Shown: positions 36,892 to 45,301, counted from the first letter of the stretch. The stretch: 51,072 bases of DNA from Gammaproteobacteria bacterium (GCA_002731575.1 PCCE01000070.1:1-51072); one strand, 5' to 3'. A program made the numbers and translations. Notes: generated by a model from the sequence alone, not told the origin.

Positions 36892-37101
36892 AAAGAGCGG
36901 ATTCAAAAACGGATTTAGCATCAGATTATCCAGTAACTTCGGCGCGGCGCACGAGCGCGCTCAGCTGCCTTTGTTTTCGCCAACTACTGTTTTTTACCCT
37001 GCGCACTCCGACAAGCGCAGCGCAGAACAGACTAGCAGGTTATCCTATTGTCGGGTACATGGATGGCCCTTTGTTCAGTGTTTTAGGCGTTCTAAGGCCT
37101 T

Positions 37102-38361
37102 TCAAGCAAGACCCCTGACAAGCAGAAGCGCGACCCAAAGTGACGGCAATATGACCAACGGCCAGCCAATAAATCCGTGCAGTCTCACTGCCCCTACTCG
37201 CGGCAGCAGCAACCTATGCAATAGCAAGCTGCTGGCAACGATAAACAAAATTTGCGCCAGCTCCACGCCAACATTGAAGGCCACTAACTGACTGAGAATA
37301 TTCTCGGTAATGGCAAAGGCGAGAAACGCATTGGAGAACCCCAAGCCATGTATCAGGCCAAAGAAAAACACCGACAAGTAACTCAACCTTGCTGGCTCTC
37401 GGTCAGAGAGAATCGCGCTGCGCTGCCACGGCCTGGTCAGGCGCCAACCGAGCAAACGCAGACCGAGCCATACAATGGTGCCCAAAATAGCCAGCTCGAT
37501 TAGCAGCGGGGGCAGTTCGATAATTTTGAACGACGACGCCAACAAACTGATGCAGTGCGCAAGGGTGAATACGGTAACCGCAGCGACCAGTTTTTTGACG
37601 CTAACAATAAGCAAGCTCAGCCCGAGCAAGAACAGCAGATGGTCAACCCCCACCGGTAGGACATGAGCGAAGCCGGAGGCCAGCATTATCCCCAAGTCCT
37701 GCACATTGAGCGGTTGATCCACTGGCGTGCCAGCAGGCCCACCCATGAATTGGGGGCTTGTTTGGTCTGTGACCAGCCAGCGGTTGATGCGCGTTGGATG
37801 ACGCTCCGAGGCCATGGCAACCGAGATCGGTTCCTCGAAAAAGAAACCCGATGTAAAGGTAATGCCAAGGGCATAGTCAGCAACAGCGGGCTGGCCTTGG
37901 CTGCGATAAGTCAAAAGAACCTTGGGCCAGATCAACGGGTCGCTGAAGTCTCGCTGGGTATAGTTGTCGGGATTTTCAACCTTCACAAAAACCAGTGGAA
38001 CACGCTGCTGTCCCAACCTCAGGGGGGAGTTTTGCAGCACTATGGCATCGCCAATGCGCTGCCATAGTGCTCGATGATCTGGCCTCTCAAGCGTGTCGGC
38101 CAATTCAAAATAAGCCTGCGGCGACTGCATAGAGCGAGACAGATCTATGTTCACGGTGAGCTGGACGCTGCCATCGCGCTGGGCCAGTAAATCGACCTCG
38201 GTCATGTTGAGTAGGTGTGCGTGAGCGCTGGGCGGTTGGGCTATGCCAACGAACGCCACGGCGAGCGTCGCAGCAAAAAACCAACCCACCCCACTCAGGC
38301 GCGCAGCAACTCGACTGCCGACCTTGGCCGCAAACCCCGCTATCCCGTGCAGCGACAACAT
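37102..38361 (-). CDS. HupE/UreJ-like membrane protein with exported N-terminal domain
   Basis: A 419-residue protein. A cleavable signal (AVAFVGIAQPPSAHAH) precedes an extracytoplasmic domain of about 170 residues, then about six to seven helices of the HupE/UreJ_2 family (LASGFAHVLPVGVDHLLFLLGL, FTLAHCISLLAS, FFGLIHGLGFSNAFLAF). The conserved H-x4-D-H (HVLPVGVDH) and FTLAH histidines suggest metal binding; relatives have been linked to nickel supply for hydrogenase or urease. It starts 6 bp after the adenine deaminase stop codon, so both are probably cotranscribed from the sigma-54 promoter at 40557-40572. A nickel role here is unproven. Confidence 0.82.
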   Translation of the reverse strand: MLSLHGIAGFAAKVGSRVAARLSGVGWFFAATLAVAFVGIAQPPSAHAHLLNMTEVDLLAQRDGSVQLTVNIDLSRSMQSPQAYFELADTLERPDHRALWQRIGDAIVLQNSPLRLGQQRVPLVFVKVENPDNYTQRDFSDPLIWPKVLLTYRSQGQPAVADYALGITFTSGFFFEEPISVAMASERHPTRINRWLVTDQTSPQFMGGPAGTPVDQPLNVQDLGIMLASGFAHVLPVGVDHLLFLLGLSLLIVSVKKLVAAVTVFTLAHCISLLASSFKIIELPPLLIELAILGTIVWLGLRLLGWRLTRPWQRSAILSDREPARLSYLSVFFFGLIHGLGFSNAFLAFAITENILSQLVAFNVGVELAQILFIVASSLLLHRLLLPRVGAVRLHGFIGWPLVILPSLWVALLLVRGLA

Positions 38362-38367
38362 GGTTCG

Positions 38368-40281
38368 CTACCAAATAACAGGATGAGTCTCGCCGGTTGT
38401 GACATTAACAAAGCCGACCGGGTTGCCTGCATAGGGGGCGACCAACTGCCACTGCCATGGTGAGGCAGTTAGAAAGGCGAAGCGCATGCGCTCGGGCAAA
38501 CCGCCGCCGCCAATCCACCTCATGCGGTCGGCGGCAGCATTCAAAGCCTCTACTTCTGCTGCCACTTCGGCCACAGGCCTTGCCGTCATCAACCCTGCAA
38601 TGTCGAGGGCCACCGTTGCCACCACCTCGCCGTCACTGACCAAGGCCCAACCGCCCTGCATGTCGGCCACCGCATTTGCCGCCAAGGCCATGGCTTCATC
38701 GTCATTTCCAAGCACCCAGATGTTGTGAATGTCGTGCATCTGGGAACTGGCCAATGCTGACCGGGGCGTGATTGGCCCGACGTTTTTCCAAAACATTTTT
38801 GCTACCGCGCCAGTACCGGCATAACGGTCCACCACTGCTACCTTACTAATACCGTTAGAAGGATCGGCATTGATGAGCCCCTCTACTACTGGTAGCTCGC
38901 CGGTGGGAAAGGTGCTGGCAAAATAAAATGGCTCCATGAGAGCGGCGGTCACCTTAGTGGCGCCCGCCGGCGCTTTGATTACAAAGTCCTCGGCCTGCAC
39001 TCGCTTGCCCACATTCATCGTGTTCTGAGACCAAGCGGGATATTCGATCTGCGGTATGGGTAGCGTATAGCCGTAGTCACCATCAAGGGTCTGGGCGGCG
39101 AGGCGACCGTTGGCGTAAACCCGATCTATTTCTACGCTATCCACGTCGCTGATCAGTACTACATCGGCGTAACGGCCTGGGGCGATGGCACCAACAAGAT
39201 GATCGATGTTGAAATGCCGAGCAGTGTTATAGCTGGCCATTAAGAATGCCTGCTCCGGCGGCGCGCCTGAGTTAATCGCGTTACGCACATTGTAGTCCAT
39301 GGCGCCAAGGGCCAAGGTGGCGGCCACATCACGGTCATCGGTGGTGATGGAGATATTGCTCCAGTCTTTGATTCCGGCTTTTAGCAGCATGGGGAAAAAC
39401 AGACGCGCTGTATCCGCGCGGATTTCCAGAAAAACACCGCGCTGCAATTTTTCAATGCCTTCTTGAGCGCCGCGCACTTCATGGTCGGAGGACAGCCCTG
39501 CCGCAGCAAAGGCATTGATATCGTTAAGGCTGGTCAGGCCCGCGCCATGTCCCTCGATAACCGCGCGCTGTTCCCAAGTTGCTTTCATCATGCCCCAGAT
39601 ACGCTCGTTACCTTCGGCATCTGGATTACTAACCGCAGGCCAATCCATGACCTCACCCAAGGCAACCACACGCAAATCTTCCTCGAGGAAAGTACGCATC
39701 TCCTTATAGCCATAGTATCCGCCGGCCTTTTCATAAACCGTGGGCGGTGTCGCCGAGCCAATAGCGGGGAAAATTTTCAGTGGGCTACCCGCATCTTCTG
39801 CGGTGACCCAAAACTCTACATTCTTCATGCCCACAACATTGGAAAGCTCGTGAGATCCTTCGACGGTCCAAGTGTTGCCACCGGGAATCACCAAGGCTGC
39901 CTCGTATTCCGGCGTGAGATAGCTGCTTTCAATATGTTTGTGCGACTCGCCAAAGCCCGGCACAGCCCATAGACCGGAGGCATCGACAACCTTGTTAGCT
40001 GTGCCCGTCCACTGCTTGGCGGGACCAACCCAAGCAATGCGCTTACCGTGAATCACAATGTCTTGATTGGCCATCCACGCGGCAGTAAACGCGTTGAGCA
40101 CCGTGGCGCCGCGAATGATCAGGTCTGCGTCTTGTCTCGCCAAGGCTACTTGGATGAGCTCTTGGCGAATCTCGACTTCTGCATCCAGTGCCTGTGTTAC
40201 GCCCTTTGCAGCATGCAGCGGCAGTACGGATGCCAGCAAACCCAGTGCAAGGCAAATTTTCGCAGCCATATAATTCTTCAT
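38368..40281 (-). CDS. Adenine deaminase-family protein with signal peptide
   Basis: A 637-residue amidohydrolase of the adenine deaminase (Ade) family. Metal-binding and family motifs are present: ADLIIRGATVLN, GESHKHIESSYLTPEYE, GSHELSNVVG, GHGAGLTSLNDINAFAAAGLSSDHE, ITTDDRDVAATL, ASYNTARHF and GAIAPGRYADVVL. Ade converts adenine to hypoxanthine and ammonia. Unusually, a plausible signal peptide (residues 1-24, MAAKICLALGLLASVLPLHA-type) precedes the domain, implying a periplasmic enzyme. ATG 40281 is chosen because GGAGAG lies 4 bases upstream; the frame extends to 40503 but that part is unlike the family and crosses the leader. A sigma-54 promoter lies 276 bp upstream. Confidence 0.85.
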   Translation of the reverse strand: MKNYMAAKICLALGLLASVLPLHAAKGVTQALDAEVEIRQELIQVALARQDADLIIRGATVLNAFTAAWMANQDIVIHGKRIAWVGPAKQWTGTANKVVDASGLWAVPGFGESHKHIESSYLTPEYEAALVIPGGNTWTVEGSHELSNVVGMKNVEFWVTAEDAGSPLKIFPAIGSATPPTVYEKAGGYYGYKEMRTFLEEDLRVVALGEVMDWPAVSNPDAEGNERIWGMMKATWEQRAVIEGHGAGLTSLNDINAFAAAGLSSDHEVRGAQEGIEKLQRGVFLEIRADTARLFFPMLLKAGIKDWSNISITTDDRDVAATLALGAMDYNVRNAINSGAPPEQAFLMASYNTARHFNIDHLVGAIAPGRYADVVLISDVDSVEIDRVYANGRLAAQTLDGDYGYTLPIPQIEYPAWSQNTMNVGKRVQAEDFVIKAPAGATKVTAALMEPFYFASTFPTGELPVVEGLINADPSNGISKVAVVDRYAGTGAVAKMFWKNVGPITPRSALASSQMHDIHNIWVLGNDDEAMALAANAVADMQGGWALVSDGEVVATVALDIAGLMTARPVAEVAAEVEALNAAADRMRWIGGGGLPERMRFAFLTASPWQWQLVAPYAGNPVGFVNVTTGETHPVIW

Positions 40282-40556
40282 CGTGCTCTCCATCGCGGAT
40301 AAGTCTAAAACCAAATACGTCGCCGCATCGCTACGAGCCACCTCTGACCGCACTGCATTGGCTGCGCTGTTTCGCTCCAATCGAGTGCGTAGCCGCCCCG
40401 CCCTGCACCGACTTGCACCCGCAGTTTTTCGCCAACCTAGCCGTCGGCTGCGAGCCTTGTCATCATTTCTCCAAGCCGAGCAGGCGTTACATCGCCCAAA
40501 CAATGTATCAGGGCTGCCACCTTGCGGTTTGTTTTCTTTACTCTCTCTGTCAGCGC

Positions 40557-40572
40557 TGCAAGAGGGGTGCCA
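40557..40572 (-). promoter_or_regulatory. Sigma-54 promoter (-24/-12) for adenine deaminase operon
   Basis: Minus strand reads TGGCACCCCTCTTGCA. It matches the RpoN consensus TGGCAYR-N4-TTGCW at every position except R, with correct GG-N10-GC spacing. Transcription would run towards the adenine deaminase and HupE-like genes with a leader of about 265 nt. Confidence 0.8.
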
Positions 40573-40595
40573 CCACGAGGCTTAAATCGAATATA

Positions 40596-40620
40596 TGGTG
40601 CTTGGCGAATTTGTTCACCA
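40596..40620. promoter_or_regulatory. Possible activator site between sigma-54 promoters
   Basis: TGGTG and CACCA arms flank 15 bases, with the left half reading GGTGCTTGGCGAA. A similar half, GGTGCCTTGGCAAA, occurs at 50627-50640 upstream of the third sigma-54 promoter. The site is about 80-100 bp upstream of the plus-strand promoter, a normal distance for an enhancer-binding protein. Confidence 0.35.
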
Positions 40621-40698
40621 GACCGGGCCGCCATTGCTTACGCCATCAACCTCCAACCGACAAGGAGATAGCGGAAAGAGGTAGAAGGTAAGAGCCCG

Positions 40699-40714
40699 TG
40701 GCATAAAATTTGCA
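40699..40714 (+). promoter_or_regulatory. Sigma-54 promoter (-24/-12) for DUF1330 gene
   Basis: TGGCATAAAATTTGCA matches TGGCAYR-N4-TTGCW at every defined position. The predicted start is near 40725, about 85 bp before the DUF1330 ATG. Confidence 0.85.
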
Positions 40715-40808
40715 ATTTCTTTGAGGATCGTCGGCACCAGAGCAACCCTAGTTCAGCCTACGATCAGTTAGAGGCAGCCATCATCCTATAGCCATGCGGA
40801 GCCACCCG

Positions 40809-41105
40809 ATGACCATTTATGTAGTTGTAGACAACGCAGTCCACAATGCCGAGGAATACGCCAAGTATCTAAAGCTCATTACACCGACGGTAGAAAAGTA
40901 TGGCGGTCGCTACGTTATCCGAGCCGGTGAAATTCTACTCGCCGACACCGATTGGCAGCCCGACCGCCTTGTGGTTATTGCCTTTGATGACCAAGAGCAG
41001 GCTATGCAGTGGGTTACCGCCAGTGATGTGACACCCATCCACGATATGCGCCGAGCGAATGCTACATCGCGTCTGATCGTCATTAAGGGTTTTGACGAGA
41101 CCTAG
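40809..41105 (+). CDS. DUF1330 family protein
   Basis: A 98-residue protein of the DUF1330 (dimeric alpha/beta-barrel) family: NAEEYAKYLKLITPTVEKYGGRYVIRAGE and DRLVVIAFDDQEQAMQWV are characteristic. The function is unknown. The ATG at 40809 is preferred over that at 40794 because GGAG lies 7 bases before it. It is a single-gene unit behind a strong sigma-54 promoter match and converges on the allantoate amidohydrolase gene. Control together with purine genes suggests a role in nitrogen or purine metabolism. Confidence 0.85.
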   Translation: MTIYVVVDNAVHNAEEYAKYLKLITPTVEKYGGRYVIRAGEILLADTDWQPDRLVVIAFDDQEQAMQWVTASDVTPIHDMRRANATSRLIVIKGFDET

Positions 41106-41191
41106 GGAGACACAAGCGCTGCGTCTGACGGCGCAAGACGAGGTAACACTGGGCAGGCGGCAACAGACTCTGACGATGGACTAAGGCGTCA

Positions 41192-42469
41192 TTACACTGG
41201 GACGCCCACGCCAGCGTCCGCGCAGACCGCTCGGGTGATTACTTCCAAGGCGCTGGCCACATCTTCAGCAATAATTGCCTCGTCCGGATGATGACTGATA
41301 CCTTCTGTGCAGCGCACAAAGAGCATGCCCAAGGGGGTATAGCCGGTCATTGCCATGGCGTCGTGTCCGGCACCGCTGGCTAACGAATTCACCTCAATGC
41401 CGCTGTCGCGCATGGCGGTTTCCAACAGGCGCTGCCAGCCACTGTCACAGGCAACCGCGTCGGCGCTATGAATCTCAACATGATCGATACTCAAGCCCCG
41501 GCGCTGGCAATTGGTGCGCATGGTTGTCAGCAGCCATGCCAGGGCGCGATCGCGCACGGCGTCTTTTGCACTGCGGATATCTAACAAAAACTCGGCACTA
41601 CCCGGGATGACATTCACCGCCCCGGGCTCGCAGGAAATATCACCCACCGTCGCCAGCACATCGAAGCGCTTGGTGGCTTCCTCCACCAGCTGAATGCAGT
41701 AACTAGCACCGAGTAAGGCATCTTGGCGCATGAACATGGGCACGGTCCCTGAGTGCCCGGCCTTGCCTTGGACCACAAAGCTGAACCGTCTGGCGCCCGC
41801 AATATCACTAACAACGCCCAAGGGCAGGCCGCGCTTCTCCAGCAGGGGGCCTTGCTCAATATGCACTTCCAAAAAACCTCGGACCTTGCTCGGATCGCGC
41901 ATGGCATCGGTGATCTTGCTGGGATCAAGACCAAACTCGGTCATTGCATCGGCGAGACTCTGGCCATTGGCATCAGTAAGCGCTACCCACTCGGGCTGCC
42001 ACTTACCGCATACCGCTAGACTGCCAAGCAGCGTGGCACCAAACCTCACTCCTTCCTCGTCGCAAAAACCTACAATGTCTAAATGAAAGGGTAGCTCGAC
42101 CCTGTGCTGACCAAGCAGCTCACCAAGCTCAATGCCCAGCAACACACCAAGGATGCCGTCGTACTTGCCTGCGTTAACCACACTATCTAGGTGCGAACCG
42201 ATAATCAGTGCAGGCGCGTCCGCATCCTTACAGGCATAGCGGCCCCATACGTTACCGACAGAATCCTGCCAGCAATCCATTCCCGCCTCTTGCATCCAGC
42301 CTTCAACCAATTTGTTGGCTTGGGCGTGAGCGCTACTAAGATAGGTCCGTTCGATGTACTCGGGATGTAAAGAAGCCTCGGCCAATGCATCGCAGCGCTG
42401 CATGATGCGTGCTCCTGCTCGCGCCGCGGCGTCTCCGAGGGTGTGTTTGCTGTTGGTGCTACGCAGCAT
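41192..42469 (-). CDS. Allantoate amidohydrolase (HpxK/AllC-like), M20 family
   Basis: A 425-residue metal-dependent amidohydrolase of the M20/AllC-HyuC group. Metal ligands are visible in IIGSHLDSVVNAGKYDG, DEEGVRFG and the C-terminal GISHHPDE; EVHIEQGPLLE and SGAGHDAMAM are the family's substrate-binding motifs. It would hydrolyse allantoate to ureidoglycine, CO2 and ammonia. The upstream neighbour encodes a ureidoglycine aminotransferase-like enzyme (11 bp away), which argues against N-carbamoyl-amino-acid hydrolase. It is the last gene of the TonB–hpx operon. Confidence 0.87.
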   Translation of the reverse strand: MLRSTNSKHTLGDAAARAGARIMQRCDALAEASLHPEYIERTYLSSAHAQANKLVEGWMQEAGMDCWQDSVGNVWGRYACKDADAPALIIGSHLDSVVNAGKYDGILGVLLGIELGELLGQHRVELPFHLDIVGFCDEEGVRFGATLLGSLAVCGKWQPEWVALTDANGQSLADAMTEFGLDPSKITDAMRDPSKVRGFLEVHIEQGPLLEKRGLPLGVVSDIAGARRFSFVVQGKAGHSGTVPMFMRQDALLGASYCIQLVEEATKRFDVLATVGDISCEPGAVNVIPGSAEFLLDIRSAKDAVRDRALAWLLTTMRTNCQRRGLSIDHVEIHSADAVACDSGWQRLLETAMRDSGIEVNSLASGAGHDAMAMTGYTPLGMLFVRCTEGISHHPDEAIIAEDVASALEVITRAVCADAGVGVPV

Positions 42470-42480
42470 TAACCACGCCC

Positions 42481-43707
42481 CTATTGCGCTGCCGATGCAT
42501 AGACACTTTTCGCCGCTGCAACTCCCGCTCCAGGAGTCAGGGAGTGTTTTTCGCTGAGCAGGCCTTGCTCGAGGCAGGCCAACGTTTTCAGCACTGCATC
42601 CGGGCGGGCGTTATAGCCCATGGTGCCGATGCGCCAAATCACTCCATCCAAGGGCCCAAACGACGTGCCTATTTCTATGCCATAGTCGTGCAGCATGCTG
42701 TGTCGCACCGCGTTGCCTGTGACTCCTTCGGGAATATAAACGCCTACAACATTGTGCATACGGTTTGCTTGGGTGCCATAAAGCTTCAGATTCATCCCAA
42801 GCAGGCCATCGGCTAGAGCTTGGCCGTTTAGGGCATGTCGGCTGATCGCCGCGTCTAAACCCTCTTCTATCAAAATCCGCGCACACTCCAGCGAACCGTA
42901 AAGCATAGAGGTGGCTTCGGTGTGGTGGTTTAGGCGCTCGGGACCCCAATAATCCATGATCATCGCCAAATCGAAGTAGTTAGAAGCAATACGTAGTCCG
43001 TGGCCGTTAACGTGATGCTCAGCGCGTATGCCTGCTTCTACATGGCGACGTGCTTCAATCACCTCCAGCGCCCGCTCGCCTATGGTAATCGGCGCACTGC
43101 CTGACGGTCCGCACAGACACTTTTGCAAACCCACTGTAACCACATCGAGCTGCCATTCGTCTGTGTGCAGCGGATTACCGCCGATGGACGCTGTGGCGTC
43201 GCAGTAAAGGAGCACCCCGGCGTCGCGGCAAATTTTGCCGATATCCTCCAATGGCTGCAGCATCGTGGTAGAGGTATCGCCCTGCACTATGGCCACAACC
43301 TTAGGCTGTACGGTGCGGATGGCGTCGGCAACTTGCTGGGGGTCGAAGACCGAGCCCCAGGGCACATGTATGGCTTCAACCTTGGCACCACAGCGACTGG
43401 CAATTTCCGTCAGCAAATGGCCGAAGCGACCAAAAATCGGCACTAGGACTGTGTCTCCCGGCTCTAGCAATGACACTAGCGAGGCTTCTATCGCACCGCG
43501 CGATGTTGAGTCGATCAGGAACGTCCACTGATTAGCGGTACAAAAGACCTGCCTGTACAGGGCCATAGTCTGATCCATGCAGGCTGTCATCTGCGGATCA
43601 AACTGTCCTATTAATTGGCCGGACATGGCGCGCAGTACTCTGGGGTCGGCATCAATAGGGCCGGGTCCCATAAGCATACGCGGCGGCGGTAAGAAGGGTG
43701 ATGTCAC
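42481..43707 (-). CDS. Ureidoglycine aminotransferase (HpxJ/PucG-like), PLP-dependent
   Basis: A 408-residue class V aminotransferase. MLMGPGPIDADPRVLRAM, IGQFDPQMTACMDQTM and TSRGAIEASLVSLLEPGDTVL are close to PucG-type ureidoglycine–glyoxylate aminotransferases; the PLP lysine is in TVGLQKCLCGPSG. It would pass the amino group of ureidoglycine to an oxo acid, giving oxalurate. The GTG at 43707 is chosen because AGGA lies 10 bases upstream and homology begins right after; the open frame runs on to 43881 inside the preceding gene. Only 7 bp separate it from the hpxW-like stop codon. Confidence 0.85.
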   Translation of the reverse strand: MTSPFLPPPRMLMGPGPIDADPRVLRAMSGQLIGQFDPQMTACMDQTMALYRQVFCTANQWTFLIDSTSRGAIEASLVSLLEPGDTVLVPIFGRFGHLLTEIASRCGAKVEAIHVPWGSVFDPQQVADAIRTVQPKVVAIVQGDTSTTMLQPLEDIGKICRDAGVLLYCDATASIGGNPLHTDEWQLDVVTVGLQKCLCGPSGSAPITIGERALEVIEARRHVEAGIRAEHHVNGHGLRIASNYFDLAMIMDYWGPERLNHHTEATSMLYGSLECARILIEEGLDAAISRHALNGQALADGLLGMNLKLYGTQANRMHNVVGVYIPEGVTGNAVRHSMLHDYGIEIGTSFGPLDGVIWRIGTMGYNARPDAVLKTLACLEQGLLSEKHSLTPGAGVAAAKSVYASAAQ

Positions 43708-43714
43708 AAAAAAT

Positions 43715-45301
43715 TTATCCTGATGTAAGCGCAAGGCCATCGCTGCGGGGATCTGTCGCCGCATCAATGCCGCCTTGCGCATCGTCTTTAACCATACCGG
43801 CGTGGCCCATCGCTTCGCTTTGGGCCGGCACCAAAGTAATGTCGTGGCCGCGCTTACCCAGCGCTGAGAGGATGTCCGCATCGAGGTCTTCTTCGGCCTT
43901 CAGCCCATGATCGGCGTCACCCCAAGTGCGGCCCAATAGCCAGCGCGGTCGTGCAACACTACGCTCAAGGCTTTCGCCTAAGTACAAATGTCGCATCATC
44001 ATCGCCGCTTGGGTTTGCGGCTGGCCTTCACCGCCCATGGTGCCAAAGGCAATACGCGAGCTGTCGTTGTGCAGCAATAGCGCCGGATTCAGGGTGTGGA
44101 AGGGTTTGCGCCCTGCTCCGAGTTGCCTGATGCCAGCATCCAACGTGAAGCTCGACCCGCGGTTATTCCAAACCAATCCATACTCGGGCACAACAACCCC
44201 CGAGCCGAATTCCCAATAAAGACTTTGAATAAAGCTAACCATGACTCCGCTTTTATCTCGGGCACCCATCCACACGGTGTCGCCGCCGGGAGTGACTTGA
44301 GGCCAGTCTGCAACCTGACCAAGATCAACCTTGGCCGCCGCTGTGGCCAAGGCGCTATCCCGCAGCTGGGCCTGCAGTTCCACCGGCACCTGATCTGGAT
44401 CCGCAAGCCACTGCTCGCGCAGCACAAAGGCATGCTTGGTGCATTCGATAATGGCATGAATGGCATCAGCCTCTTGCCAATTCGCTGCGGCCAATCGGTC
44501 ATAACAGGCGAGCAACAGCAGCGAGGCAAAACCCTGAGTCGGCGCTGGCAGGTTATACACCTGGCCATGGCGAATCGAAGCGACCAGTGGCTCCACCTGC
44601 TTAGCCTCATAGGCCGCGAAGTCATCAACGCTGAGGGGCGAGCCCTCATTTTGCAGCGCTTGGGCCAGCCGTTGCCCAATCGCGCCGCGATAAAATTCCT
44701 GCAATCCCTTGGCACCTAGCTCATGCAATAAACCGCCAAGAGCCGGATTGTTAAACTGCTCGCCTGCTTGCAGTTGCGCCCCGCTTCGAGTGAAAACCTG
44801 CTGATAAGCGGCTGCTCCTTGCAGCTCTGCGGCGACCTTGGCAGAGGCCGCTGCCAAACTATCGGTAACTGCGATGCCGGCAGTAGCTTTGTCTGCTGCG
44901 GGTGCCAACAGCTCCTGCAAGGGTAGGTTCGCTGCGTCACCGTTTTTTTCTGACCATAGCTGGCGGGCTAACTGCCAGCCTGAGACGGTGCCTGCCATTG
45001 TCAGCGCAGCAGCGGGACCGCGAGCGGGAATTTCTTGCAGCGAACGCTCGGCATACCACTTGGGAGTTGCTGCCGCTGCCGCGCAGCCGCTTGCGTCAAT
45101 GCCCCAAGGGTCTTGGCCGGGCTGATGCACCAGCCAAAAGCTATCGCCACCTAGGCCGTTCATATGAGGATAGGCAACAGCGATCATTGCCGCCGCCGCG
45201 ATCATGGCATCAATGGCACTACCGCCACGCTGTAGAACATCCATCCCCGCCTGCGTCGCCAGAAAATGCGGCGACGTAAAGGCACAGCAGGCGTTATCCA
45301 C
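43715..45301 (-). CDS. Gamma-glutamyltransferase-fold amidohydrolase, HpxW-like (oxamate)
   Basis: A 528-residue Ntn-hydrolase of the GGT superfamily. Self-cleavage should occur before Thr342 (GGD-TVWMGARD), and the FIQSLYWEFGSGVVVPEYGL segment is typical of GGT-like rather than true glutathione hydrolases. No signal peptide is present, unlike periplasmic GGT. In Klebsiella, HpxW is a GGT-fold oxamate amidohydrolase encoded beside HpxJ and HpxK, the same three-enzyme set seen here. Oxamate to oxalate plus ammonia is therefore the best guess. Its GTG start overlaps the TPR gene's stop by 8 bp, so translation is coupled to the TonB genes. Confidence 0.8.
   Translation of the reverse strand: MDNACCAFTSPHFLATQAGMDVLQRGGSAIDAMIAAAAMIAVAYPHMNGLGGDSFWLVHQPGQDPWGIDASGCAAAAATPKWYAERSLQEIPARGPAAALTMAGTVSGWQLARQLWSEKNGDAANLPLQELLAPAADKATAGIAVTDSLAAASAKVAAELQGAAAYQQVFTRSGAQLQAGEQFNNPALGGLLHELGAKGLQEFYRGAIGQRLAQALQNEGSPLSVDDFAAYEAKQVEPLVASIRHGQVYNLPAPTQGFASLLLLACYDRLAAANWQEADAIHAIIECTKHAFVLREQWLADPDQVPVELQAQLRDSALATAAAKVDLGQVADWPQVTPGGDTVWMGARDKSGVMVSFIQSLYWEFGSGVVVPEYGLVWNNRGSSFTLDAGIRQLGAGRKPFHTLNPALLLHNDSSRIAFGTMGGEGQPQTQAAMMMRHLYLGESLERSVARPRWLLGRTWGDADHGLKAEEDLDADILSALGKRGHDITLVPAQSEAMGHAGMVKDDAQGGIDAATDPRSDGLALTSG

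Larger units (their letters stand above)
40282..40808. other. 527-bp regulatory gap between divergent adenine deaminase and DUF1330 genes
   Basis: No convincing gene lies here. The gap contains a minus-strand sigma-54 promoter (40557-40572), a plus-strand sigma-54 promoter (40699-40714), a TGGTG/CACCA dyad between them (40596-40620) and a TGCACC direct repeat near 40404-40420. Short open frames (for example a 65-codon minus-strand frame at 40437-40634) overlap the promoter and look spurious. Confidence 0.7.

Noticed and set aside
36923..36938. Possible minus-strand sigma-54 promoter for the NCS2 permease (TGGATAATCTGATGCT)
   Set aside because: Spacing is right but four of the defined consensus bases differ, well below the three accepted sites.
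40282..40503. Long N-terminal extension of the adenine deaminase frame
   Set aside because: It is Arg/Ala-rich, unlike the family, would hide the signal peptide, and lacks a ribosome-binding site compared with ATG 40281.
40511..40526. Second plus-strand sigma-54-like element (GGGCTGCCACCTTGCG)
   Set aside because: GG-C and TTGC match, but the first T, the A-Y-R positions and the last base do not, and a perfect site lies closer to the DUF1330 gene.
43708..43881. N-terminal extension of the ureidoglycine aminotransferase frame
   Set aside because: It overlaps the hpxW-like coding region; homology and a Shine-Dalgarno-like AGGA support GTG 43707.
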